Below are positions 32,800 through 41,072 of a DNA stretch of 64,000 bases, piece after piece (position 1 is the first letter of the stretch; each line of letters opens with the position of its first letter). The stretch spans positions 1,489,030 to 1,553,029 of the forward strand of contig JAUHXU010000001.1 in the NCBI GenBank assembly GCA_030426805.1, read 5' to 3'. The notes beneath the pieces were generated by a model. That model was not told the origin of the DNA. It worked only from the letters and a program-made list of their open reading frames with translations, and did not search any database. A program made the position numbers and the translations under genes. Source of the stretch: a bacterium. Its GTDB lineage: Bacteria; Planctomycetota; JAFGQW01.

Positions 32800-32918
32800 G
32801 CGACCGATCCGGTCGGCACGCGATCGCCTCCGTGCTCGGAAACGAGCCCGTTCCGCTCTGGTACGTGCTTTGCGACCCCCGCTCGGGTCCCTGTTTCCTA
32901 CATCGAGGAGAATCAACC

Positions 32919-33185
32919 ATGGCCGATACCCGCCCCCGTCGTCGCACCACTCGCGGCTTCGCATCCCTCGCGCTGCTCGCGGTCACGACCGCCGCGACGA
33001 CCGCGGTGCCCCTGCTCGCCGCGACGATCATGGCGCCCTCCGCCGGCGGTGACGCGGGGTTCCTCGCGGCCAATCAGGCCGAGGGCGCAGCGCTCGGCGG
33101 AGCCGGCGCGGTCGGCTTCGTGATCGGCGTTCTGGTGATCGCCGCCCTCGTCCTGCTGATCCTGATCCTCGCCGACGAGATCTGA
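32919..33185 (+). CDS. Small membrane protein of the stress cluster
   Basis: This 88-aa protein starts at ATG 32919 behind GAGGAG. A basic N-terminus (MADTRPRRRTTRG) leads to two hydrophobic helices (FASLALLAVTTAATTAVPLLAATI and AGAVGFVIGVLVIAALVLLILIL), separated by a glycine/alanine loop. No family is recognised. A strong two-way terminator follows. The TTGTAGAA motif lies upstream. Confidence 0.75.
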   Translation: MADTRPRRRTTRGFASLALLAVTTAATTAVPLLAATIMAPSAGGDAGFLAANQAEGAALGGAGAVGFVIGVLVIAALVLLILILADEI

Positions 33186-33223
33186 TCGGGCGCGCGTTCG
33201 CCTCCATCGGATCCCGCCAACGG

Positions 33224-33259
33224 AAAGAGCGTCGCCGAGCAACTCGGCGACGCTCTTTT
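33224..33259. terminator. Bidirectional intrinsic terminator
   Basis: A perfect 16-bp stem (33224-33239 with 33243-33258, core GAGCGTCGCCGAG) closes on the three-base loop CAA. It has T's on the right and A's on the left, so it can stop transcription from both sides. It separates the convergent genes ending at 33185 and 33290. Confidence 0.9.
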
Positions 33260-33289
33260 CATTGTCGCGCTTCGCCGTCGTCGGCCGGG

Positions 33290-33457
33290 TCAGCTCACCC
33301 GCGGACGGCGGCCGAGGACGAACATGAGGACGGCGAGGATCACGCCGACGATGAACAGGATCCATGCGATCTGCATCGACAGGCCGGCAATGCCGGTCAG
33401 ACCGAGCAGCATCGCCGCGATGGCGACGACGAGAAAGACGAGAGCGAGATGCAACAT
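33290..33457 (-). CDS. DUF1328 family small membrane protein
   Basis: This 55-aa protein starts at ATG 33457, with GGGAGG about 6 bases upstream. It reads MLHLALVFLVVAIAAMLLG, then LTGIAGLSMQIAWILFIV and a second hydrophobic stretch, ending GRRPRVS. The GIAG motif between two membrane helices and the length match DUF1328 (YtjA). The family is a widespread small inner-membrane protein, often stress-induced, of unknown role. It is too short for most gene finders. Confidence 0.88.
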   Translation of the reverse strand: MLHLALVFLVVAIAAMLLGLTGIAGLSMQIAWILFIVGVILAVLMFVLGRRPRVS

Positions 33458-33610
33458 CGTCGACCTCCCTTCGAGGTCAGAAGAAAAACCGCGCCACGCC
33501 CTCCGCCACCGCAGGGGTGGGTGGTTGGTGGGTGCAAACTGGGTGTCGAAGATGACGGAGGGCGCTGGCGGTAGAGTCGTGTCTTGGTGTTGGGATGCCG
33601 GAGGCCGTCG

Positions 33611-34069
33611 CTACTTGACGGCATCGCGAAGGTCGCGGATGCGGTCGTGCGTCGCCTTGACCTCGCGATACTGCCGGTGGAGCACGTCGTTGACGGCGTT
33701 GCCGGTCGTCTCCTTGATGACGTCTTCGTAGAGGGCCTTGATCGCGTCCTCGCCGCGCTCGGCTTCGATCAGCATCGCGCGCACGTCGTCCTCCTGGACC
33801 GCGCTGCGCAGCGTCATCCACCAGCGGTGGACGTTCGCCTTGATGCTTCCGCTGTCGTTGACGTCGTCGTCATTCATGCGAAGGAGCGTCTTCAGCTCCT
33901 CGCCGTGCCCTCGGCGGGTCACCGCGCAGTCGTTGAACAGTCGGCGGTAGACTTGCGATTCGACCAACTCGGCCGCCTTCTCGAAGCCATTGGCGCTGTC
34001 CACGTTGATGCGGACGAGATCGTGGAGCGTCTCGAGCGTTTCCTTGCGAAGCTCGGTCTTGGTTTCCAT
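33611..34069 (-). CDS. PA2169-type four-helix-bundle protein (DUF2383)
   Basis: This 152-aa protein starts at ATG 34069; AGGAGG lies about 10 bases upstream. It is all helical, with the family signature: LHDLVRINVDSANGFEKAAELVE, FNDCAVTRRGHGEELKTLL, SIKANVHRWWMTLRSAVQ, MLIEAERGEDAIKALYEDVI, VLHRQYREVKATHDRIRDLRD. The repeated E/H positions resemble ferritin-like bundles, and metal binding is possible but unproven. The family is common in stress-gene clusters. Confidence 0.9.
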   Translation of the reverse strand: METKTELRKETLETLHDLVRINVDSANGFEKAAELVESQVYRRLFNDCAVTRRGHGEELKTLLRMNDDDVNDSGSIKANVHRWWMTLRSAVQEDDVRAMLIEAERGEDAIKALYEDVIKETTGNAVNDVLHRQYREVKATHDRIRDLRDAVK

Positions 34070-34242
34070 CGGTCCATTCCTCCTGTGCGGGCTCTATGTG
34101 TGACCGTCTCACCGATCCGCCCTGGACAGGAGCAAAGACCGGACCAACTCGCGGACGAAAGCAGGAAGCCCTGGCACCAGCACGATTTGGAGCAGAGGGA
34201 GGTCACCGGCCGGTCGGGATTGCGGCAATCGGGGGGCGCAGA

Positions 34243-34251
34243 TTGTAGAAA
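34243..34251 (+). promoter_or_regulatory. Recurrent motif TTGTAGAAA, site 2
   Basis: TTGTAGAAA lies in the 297-base spacer between the DUF2383 gene and the NtrC-type gene, 115 bases before ATG 34367 and reading toward it. A separate extended -10-like TGCTATCAT (34305-34313) lies closer to the gene. Nothing else is evident in the spacer. Confidence 0.45.
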
Positions 34252-34366
34252 GCCCGCACGGTCGGCTCCGGAGAGACACGTCCGAGGCGTCGACCGACTG
34301 GTGCTATCATCTTCGTCCGGCCGTGACTGGCCGAGATGGGTGCCACCGCTGATAGAAGAGACATCG

Positions 34367-35710
<1,344 letters not shown>

Positions 35711-35740
35711 CGGCCCCGCGGCGCTCGGTGGCGATCCGGC

Positions 35741-36037
35741 TCAGAAGAACATCGCGAGCGTGCGCGCCCCGAACGCGATCCCGTTGCCGGCGCTGCGCGC
35801 GGCGCGGCGAACGAGTCCCGGCCGCGAACCCGACCGCTCGCGCTGACCGCGTCGGCCGGTGCGACGGCCGGCCGCATAGCCGGCGCTGACGACGCCACCG
35901 AGTGCAATCCACGGTGCGAGGCGCGCCCGACGCGGTCCGTCGAGACCGACCGTACGCCGCACGTCGTGCGCCGCATCGGACAGGCTCGCCCGCGTCAGCG
36001 CCCGCTGCCGGCGGAGATACGCGCGGGGATCAGCCAT
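35741..36037 (-). CDS. Small basic protein at the YqjK position of a yqjDE-like operon
   Basis: This 98-aa protein starts at ATG 36037, overlapping the end of the upstream gene by 8 bases. It is very basic (AYLRRQRALTRASLSDAAHDVRRTVGLDGPRRARLAPWIALGG). A short hydrophobic stretch sits in the middle (APWIALGGVVSAGYAAG), with further Arg-Gly residues after it. Position and size match yqjK in the enterobacterial yqjD-yqjE-yqjK operon, but sequence similarity is not certain. It is probably membrane-associated. Confidence 0.65.
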   Translation of the reverse strand: MADPRAYLRRQRALTRASLSDAAHDVRRTVGLDGPRRARLAPWIALGGVVSAGYAAGRRTGRRGQRERSGSRPGLVRRAARSAGNGIAFGARTLAMFF

Positions 36038-36425
36038 CGTACTTCGCCCGTAGTCGGCGCTCGAAGCGCGCACAGACGGTTCGCCACACGAGCCACCCGG
36101 CTCCTCCCACCGCGGCGACGACGACGGTGCCGCCGACGAGCGAGCCCGCCCAGCGGCTGCCCAGCATCGCGGTGAACGCCGCGCACGTGCCGTCGACGAT
36201 GCTCGCGACCGCGATCACCGTCAAGACGGTGGCGGCGATCGCGGCGAACGCGAAACCGACCATCAGCGCGAACGCTCGGCGCAGCGAGAAGCGCAACTGG
36301 TCGAACTCGAGTCGCACCAGTCGCCGCACCTGCACGGCGATGCGGCGCGCCGACGTCAGCAGCGACTTCGCGCGCGCCTGGAGATCGTCGTCACGGTAGC
36401 CATGGAGTCGATCGCGGGTGATCAT
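36030..36425 (-). CDS. YqjE/phage-holin-like (DUF1469) membrane protein
   Basis: This 131-aa protein starts at ATG 36425 in an ATGA overlap with the upstream gene. A cytoplasmic helix (LTSARRIAVQVRRLVRLEFDQLRFSLRRA) precedes two membrane segments (ALMVGFAFAAIAATVLTVIAVASIV and SLVGGTVVVAAVGGAGWLVW), with a basic tail. This layout is that of the YqjE/holin superfamily III (DUF1469) proteins. It is the middle gene of a three-gene operon with DUF883 upstream. Confidence 0.78.
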   Translation of the reverse strand: MITRDRLHGYRDDDLQARAKSLLTSARRIAVQVRRLVRLEFDQLRFSLRRAFALMVGFAFAAIAATVLTVIAVASIVDGTCAAFTAMLGSRWAGSLVGGTVVVAAVGGAGWLVWRTVCARFERRLRAKYDG

Positions 36426-36715
36426 CGGCGGGAGAAGAGCCCGAGCAAGAGACCCACGCCCGCAGCGATCGCGACCGACTTCAACGGGTGTTGTTGCACG
36501 TAGGACTCGAATCGGTCCTCCGCGGCTCGCACGCGATCGCGCCCCTCCGCATACGCGTCCTGCGCCCGGCGGCTCGCTTCGGTGGCTCGCTCCTTCGCAT
36601 AGTCGCGCGCGGCGCCTCCGGCCTCCTGGAACCCCTCGCCGATCTTGTGCGCGGCATCGCGCAGGTCCTCACGCGCGGCCTGTTTCTTCTCATCGGCGGT
36701 CTTCCTGTTCGACAT
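36422..36715 (-). CDS. DUF883 (YqjD/ElaB-like) membrane-anchored protein
   Basis: This 97-aa protein starts at ATG 36715 (MSNRKTADEKKQAAREDL), with AAGGAG 9 bases upstream; an ATG seven codons earlier lacks an SD. A long charged helix (DAAHKIGEGFQEAGGAARDYAKERATEASRRA) leads to a C-terminal membrane helix LKSVAIAAGVGLLLGLFSRR, the DUF883 hallmark. In E. coli YqjD binds ribosomes at the membrane in stationary phase. It is the first gene of a yqjDEK-like operon. Confidence 0.88.
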   Translation of the reverse strand: MSNRKTADEKKQAAREDLRDAAHKIGEGFQEAGGAARDYAKERATEASRRAQDAYAEGRDRVRAAEDRFESYVQQHPLKSVAIAAGVGLLLGLFSRR

Positions 36716-36799
36716 CGGTCGGTCTCCTTCGTTCATGGTGTTGTCGGATCGCCCGGGGTCGACCCGGACGATCGCGATTTTCCGCGGCGGTCGTGGGAT

Positions 36800-37216
36800 C
36801 TACTTGTACGAGATGCGCATCGACGCGGCCTCGCCGCCGAAGTCGGCGTCCTTCTCGAGGCTCGCGATCTCGCGACCGCTCGGGTAGATCTGTCGGCGAT
36901 CCTCGAACTTCAGGTCGCCGTACAGCTCGACCTCGGCCATCGGCCCGACGCGAATGCTGTTGATGCGCTCGGTCCAGTCGCCGAGGTCCGCGAGGTTCAG
37001 CGACGCGAGTTCGAGCGGCCCGGCGAGCCGCGCACTACGCCCCTGGAAGTCCTCCCGTTCGTAGATCTCGACCCAGCAACCCGGCTTGCCGTTCTCGGCG
37101 TTGTACGCAACCGACGTCTCCGCCGGAACGTGCTGCGGAGCCGAGCTGCACCCGACGAGTGCAGCAGCGGTCAACATGGAAGCAGCGAGGGCGAGTGTGA
37201 CGCGTGCGGTGATCAT
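36800..37216 (-). CDS. Lipoprotein with beta/gamma-crystallin-like domain
   Basis: This 138-aa protein starts at ATG 37216, with GGAG upstream. The lipobox LVGC (Cys23) indicates a lipoprotein. The mature domain shows crystallin-type features: CWVEIYEREDFQGRSARLAGPLELASL, then a D-W-T-E-R-I-N-S-I-R-V-G strand, then VELYGDLKFEDRRQIYPSG. The Y/F-x6-G and S-I-R-V patterns fit a beta/gamma-crystallin fold that often binds calcium. It is probably an envelope protein of the stress cluster. Confidence 0.72.
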   Translation of the reverse strand: MITARVTLALAASMLTAAALVGCSSAPQHVPAETSVAYNAENGKPGCWVEIYEREDFQGRSARLAGPLELASLNLADLGDWTERINSIRVGPMAEVELYGDLKFEDRRQIYPSGREIASLEKDADFGGEAASMRISYK

Positions 37217-37401
37217 CGTCGTCTCCGATTGTTCGCAAGTATCGGTTCGCAACTCGCGGTGCGATCGATCACACCGGGGCAGCGCCGAACCGTCGCGCCG
37301 CCGATGGGATCGAGCGCAACAACCGTGCCAGAGCCCGCCGACACCGAGAAACGGCCCGCATGGCCGCATCGACGCGCGCGAAACGAATCGAGCGTGTTTC
37401 G

Positions 37402-37410
37402 TTTCTACAC
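37402..37410 (-). promoter_or_regulatory. Recurrent motif GTGTAGAAA, site 3
   Basis: On the minus strand this reads GTGTAGAAA, one base from the TTGTAGAAA form, 185 bases upstream of the crystallin-like lipoprotein gene (start 37216) and oriented toward it. It also lies 49 bases before the divergent kinase gene. Confidence 0.35.
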
Positions 37411-37458
37411 GTTACGCTGCGCGCCGACGCCTTGCGCCGCCCGCCGCCCCGCTGCACG

Positions 37459-38532
37459 ATGAGGGGAATGGACCGCTCGAGTGCTCCTACACGATCGCAT
37501 CCCGATGTCGCCGAGACGCTCGCCGCGGCCGCGCCGTCGATCGCCGATGCGTGGGTGGCCGGCGCGCCGAGCGGGATCGGCCCGAACGACCTCGCGGTGC
37601 TTCGCGACGAGGTCTCCACCGCACTGGCGTGCGTCGCGGTGCGGCTCCGGGACCCGAATACCGGTTCCCCGCCGTCGTTGCGCGACCATGCGCGGCGATG
37701 CCACGACGCAGGCATCGACGTCGACGAGTTGCTCGTCGCGCTCGACCGGCTCGTGTGCATCGCAATCGACCACGTCGGCGACCGCTGCATCGAGCGCCCG
37801 TTGCGCGATCTCGTCGCGTGCACGATCCGCGACCGCACGACGGCCGAGCGCGACGCCGTGCGCGAACTCGCGACATTGACGACTCGCTTCGCGTCCCGAG
37901 CCGCCCACGACGTCCGTCAGCCGTTGAACGCGATCACGCTGCACTCGACGCTGATCGGCGCGTCCGGCGAGCTCGACGCGCGCCAACGCACGGCGTGCGA
38001 GCGGATCGATCGCGCGGCGCGCGACGTCGCGGCGCTGCTCGACGTGCTGCGCACCGCCACGTTGTCGGAGGACCTGAGCGTCGCTGGTCAGCGTGCACCG
38101 CTTCGTGACACGATCGGTCGCGTGCTGGAGTCGTTCCGCGCAATCGCCGCATCTCGCGACGTCACGCTTCGCGTCGACGCGATCCCCGACGTCGATGTCG
38201 ACGCGATGCGCGCACACCTCGCGCTCGTCCCGATGCTCCACGACGCGATCGACCGCGCGGCCGCGGCCGGTCCCGATCGGTCGGTCGCGATCGACGGCGC
38301 GTGGCCCGCCGATGGAGCGGCCGGCGGCTGTTGCGAAGTGCGGATTCGTTGCACCGGCGAGGCGATGCCCGAGCCGACCCGGCGGTTCCTCGCCGGCGCG
38401 GATACGAGCGATCCGGTCGCGCCCGGCCTGCAGCTCGCGCGCGAGGCCGCACGGCAAGCGGGCGGCACGATCACGTTCGCCGACGAGGCGGTCGTCGTCG
38501 CGCTGTCGGCCCGTCCGCGGTCAGTCGAGTAG
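37459..38532 (+). CDS. Degenerate sensor histidine kinase
   Basis: This 357-aa protein is read from ATG 37459; ATG 37468 is also possible and there is no convincing SD. Residues 1-140 are a helical input domain without membrane segments. A HisKA-like helix has His150 in RAAHDVRQPLNAITLHS. The ATPase half is poorly preserved: the N-box asparagines are replaced (MLHDAIDRAAAAG), and the G-boxes are reduced (RCTGEAMP, GLQLAREAARQAGG). It may have lost ATP binding and act as a phosphotransfer or scaffold protein. It is divergent from the crystallin gene. Its end overlaps the end of the convergent mechanosensitive-channel gene by 12 bases. Confidence 0.75.
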   Translation: MRGMDRSSAPTRSHPDVAETLAAAAPSIADAWVAGAPSGIGPNDLAVLRDEVSTALACVAVRLRDPNTGSPPSLRDHARRCHDAGIDVDELLVALDRLVCIAIDHVGDRCIERPLRDLVACTIRDRTTAERDAVRELATLTTRFASRAAHDVRQPLNAITLHSTLIGASGELDARQRTACERIDRAARDVAALLDVLRTATLSEDLSVAGQRAPLRDTIGRVLESFRAIAASRDVTLRVDAIPDVDVDAMRAHLALVPMLHDAIDRAAAAGPDRSVAIDGAWPADGAAGGCCEVRIRCTGEAMPEPTRRFLAGADTSDPVAPGLQLAREAARQAGGTITFADEAVVVALSARPRSVE

Positions 38533-39774
38533 GTCGCCGCCCTCGCTGCGGATTTCCGCTTCGACCTGACGATCGACGCCACCCTCGTCGTGCGCGACGT
38601 CGACGTCGCTCGTGTCCGAGCGCGGTCGTGCCTCGCGGGTCGCCTCGTCCGCGCTGCGACGCGCGAGTTCCACGCGATAGATCGGCACCGGCATCTCGAT
38701 CGCGTGGTCGTCGAGGGTCGTCTTGACGAGGCGGGTCGCTTCGCTGCGCACCTTGAAGAAGTCCGCTTCGCGTTGATCGACCCACGCGTAGAACTGGACG
38801 GTCACGTTGGAGTCCCCGAGCGCTTCGACACGTGCGAACGGCGCCGGATCGTCCAGCACGCCGGGCATCGACTCCAGCAGCGTCACGCCGAGCCGTTGCG
38901 CGCGCCGCAAGTCCTCGTCCACCCCGACCCCGACCGCGATCTCGAACCGTCGCTTCGGGTTGCGCGTGTAGTTCAGCAACTCCTGCTTGAACACCATCGC
39001 ATTCGGGATGCGCAGGTGGTTGCCGTCCGGCGTCATCAACTCGGTGTGGCTCGTCGTCATCCGGACGATCGTGCCGTGGTGTCCGGCCACGACGACCTGA
39101 TCCCGCAGCTGAAACGGCCGACGCACGCTCAGGATCAGGCTCGCGAGGAAGTTCTCGATGATGTCGCGGAACGCAAAGCTCAACGCGAGGCCGACGACAC
39201 CCGCGGTGCCGAGCAGCGCACCGACGAGCGCGGTCGCGCCGATCAACTCGAGCGCGACATACCCGCCCGCGACGACGATCCCGATCCGGATCGCCCGCCG
39301 CACGAGGTCGCGCAACAGCGCGTTCGGCATCCGCCCGAAGCCGAACGTCGTCCGGCCGACCCATCGACCGGCCCACCACGCGAGTCCGAGGATGCCGATA
39401 CCGATCACGATCAACGGAAGCATCGCGATCGCGTCGCGCACCCAGTCGAGGAAGCGCTCCAGGTTCGGCGTGATGCGCTCGAGCACGTCGCGTGTGACGT
39501 CGACCTGATCGACGACGTGTGCAACGCCTTCGAACCCGCGCGCGACCGCAATCGCGCGCTCGACGAGCTCGGGGTCGGCGACGGAGCCGCGAAGCCGCGC
39601 GACACGATGCGCGACGTCGACGGTCACGCCCTCGAGCCCCGGAATCTCGCGAAGCGTGCGCTCGATCCGCTCCCGGACGTCTTCGGCCGCCGCGGTCGTC
39701 GGTGCCTGCGCCGCCGCACCGATCGTGCAGGCGAGGGCGATTACGATCGTCAGCGCGGTCGCTCGGGCGTTCAT
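38521..39774 (-). CDS. Mechanosensitive ion channel (MscS family) with BON domain
   Basis: This 417-aa protein starts at ATG 39774, overlapping the upstream stop as ATGA. A signal peptide (ALTIVIALACTIGAAAQA) precedes a BON domain at about 35-100 (RTLREIPGLEGVTVDVAHRVARLRGSV). Three or four membrane helices follow, and the MscS core has the pore-type helix GTAGVVGLALSFAFRDIIENFLASL. The beta domain reads PFQLRDQVVVAGHHGTIVRMTTSHTELMTPDGNHLRIPN. Such channels release solutes on osmotic downshock; BON domains bind envelope lipids. It is coupled to the AI-2E-type permease gene. Confidence 0.93.
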   Translation of the reverse strand: MNARATALTIVIALACTIGAAAQAPTTAAAEDVRERIERTLREIPGLEGVTVDVAHRVARLRGSVADPELVERAIAVARGFEGVAHVVDQVDVTRDVLERITPNLERFLDWVRDAIAMLPLIVIGIGILGLAWWAGRWVGRTTFGFGRMPNALLRDLVRRAIRIGIVVAGGYVALELIGATALVGALLGTAGVVGLALSFAFRDIIENFLASLILSVRRPFQLRDQVVVAGHHGTIVRMTTSHTELMTPDGNHLRIPNAMVFKQELLNYTRNPKRRFEIAVGVGVDEDLRRAQRLGVTLLESMPGVLDDPAPFARVEALGDSNVTVQFYAWVDQREADFFKVRSEATRLVKTTLDDHAIEMPVPIYRVELARRSADEATREARPRSDTSDVDVAHDEGGVDRQVEAEIRSEGGDLLD

Positions 39775-40916
39775 CGGCCGATCAGGATCGCGATGGGCCG
39801 CAGGCGAGGCGACTCGCTCGCGTACGCCCAGACGGCCACGAGGATCGGGACCGCGAGAATCGCGCCCCAGAACCCCCACATCCAGCTCCAGACGATCAGC
39901 GACACGAGGATCGCCACCGTGCTCAGCGACAGGCGGCCGCCGAGCATCCACGGCGTGAACACCAACCCTTCGATGCCGGTGATCGTGAAGTAGCCCACCG
40001 GGACGAGGAAAGCGGTCGACGTGGGGCCGAACTGCAGGAACGCGTTCAGGGCGAGGACGAGGCCGACGGCGAGCGGCCCGACGAACGGCATCATGTTTCC
40101 GACCGCGGCGAGCGCACCCCAGAGGAGCGCGTTCTCCATCCCCGCGATCGACAGGAGCAGCGTGACCGCCGCGCCGACGCCGATGTTGATCATCACGACG
40201 GTCACGAGGTAGCGCGACACGTCTCGCTCGATCCGGCGAATCGTCGCGACGACGCGCCGCTTGCCGGCGAACGTCGACTGCGTCGTGACGATCTTCCGCA
40301 GGATCGACTGATCGTGCGCGAGCAGGAACAACAGCAGCACGGCGACGACCCAGGCGCCGAGCAGCAACTCTCGTCCGCCAGTCAGGATCCGGTCGCCGAG
40401 GCTCGGCCCTTTGAGCGTGACCTCCGGGGCGGCCGGATCACTCGACGTCGCGGTGACGTCGGCAGCGATCTTCTCGACGTTCTTCGTCTTCTCCGCGACG
40501 TCGGAGAGGGGCTGAATCAACGCTCGCAGGTCGTTCTTCGCGCGCTCGATGTCGCGCGGCAGATTCTCGACGAGCGCCGTCGCAGGCTCGGCGAGTTGGT
40601 AGACCCCGAGCACGGCGAGGCCGACCGCGGACACGAGCACGACCGGCGCAGCCACCACTTGCGGCACGCCGCGCCGACGGAACCAACGCACGCCCGGTGC
40701 CAGCAACAGCTTGCCCATCACCGCGAGGACGATCGGGATGAAGACCGCCTGCGCGACGTAGAGCGCCGCGAGCGCTGCGACGGTCGGCACGACCCAACCG
40801 GCAGGCGCCCGACGCGGAAAGACCGTGAATCCGCCGTCGGGCGTCGCGTCCACGACGTCGTCGCGCACAGGCGCCGGCGCGCTCGCGACCGCGCCGTTCG
40901 TGTGGCGCTCGCTCAT
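39771..40916 (-). CDS. AI-2E family transporter
   Basis: This 381-aa protein starts at ATG 40916, with GGGAG about 11 bases upstream. It shows the AI-2E/UPF0118 layout: two N-terminal helices (VPTVAALAALYVAQAVFIPIVLA), a soluble segment with amphipathic helices (LPRDIERAKNDLRALIQPL), then helices with MPFVGPLAVGLVLALNAF and GLVFTPWMLGGRLSLSTVAILVSLIVW. Family members export small molecules or exchange Na+/H+; autoinducer export is shown for only a few. It is the first gene of a two-gene operon with the MscS channel. A TTGTAGAAA motif lies 147 bases upstream. Confidence 0.92.
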   Translation of the reverse strand: MSERHTNGAVASAPAPVRDDVVDATPDGGFTVFPRRAPAGWVVPTVAALAALYVAQAVFIPIVLAVMGKLLLAPGVRWFRRRGVPQVVAAPVVLVSAVGLAVLGVYQLAEPATALVENLPRDIERAKNDLRALIQPLSDVAEKTKNVEKIAADVTATSSDPAAPEVTLKGPSLGDRILTGGRELLLGAWVVAVLLLFLLAHDQSILRKIVTTQSTFAGKRRVVATIRRIERDVSRYLVTVVMINIGVGAAVTLLLSIAGMENALLWGALAAVGNMMPFVGPLAVGLVLALNAFLQFGPTSTAFLVPVGYFTITGIEGLVFTPWMLGGRLSLSTVAILVSLIVWSWMWGFWGAILAVPILVAVWAYASESPRLRPIAILIGR

Positions 40917-41063
40917 CGTGGCTTCGCTCCCGATCGGGTTGGGGTCCGATGGAGCGACCCGGCGCCGCTCCCCGTCCGAATCGGAACGCAATCGCCATGC
41001 CACACGGGGGAACGCCGGATTGCCGAGACGCGGACGACCCGCGCGGCGCGGAACGCGAGCCGG

Positions 41064-41072
41064 TTTCTACAA
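41064..41072 (-). promoter_or_regulatory. Recurrent motif TTGTAGAAA, site 4
   Basis: The minus strand reads TTGTAGAAA. It overlaps the stop codon of the hybrid kinase gene (its TAG is part of the motif) and points at the AI-2E transporter gene starting at 40916. It is a candidate promoter or operator element for the transporter-channel operon. Confidence 0.45.

Noticed and set aside
34166..34185. Sigma-54 promoter (TGGCAC start) before the NtrC-type gene
   Set aside because: TGGCAC is present, but the required GC at the -12 position with correct spacing is not.
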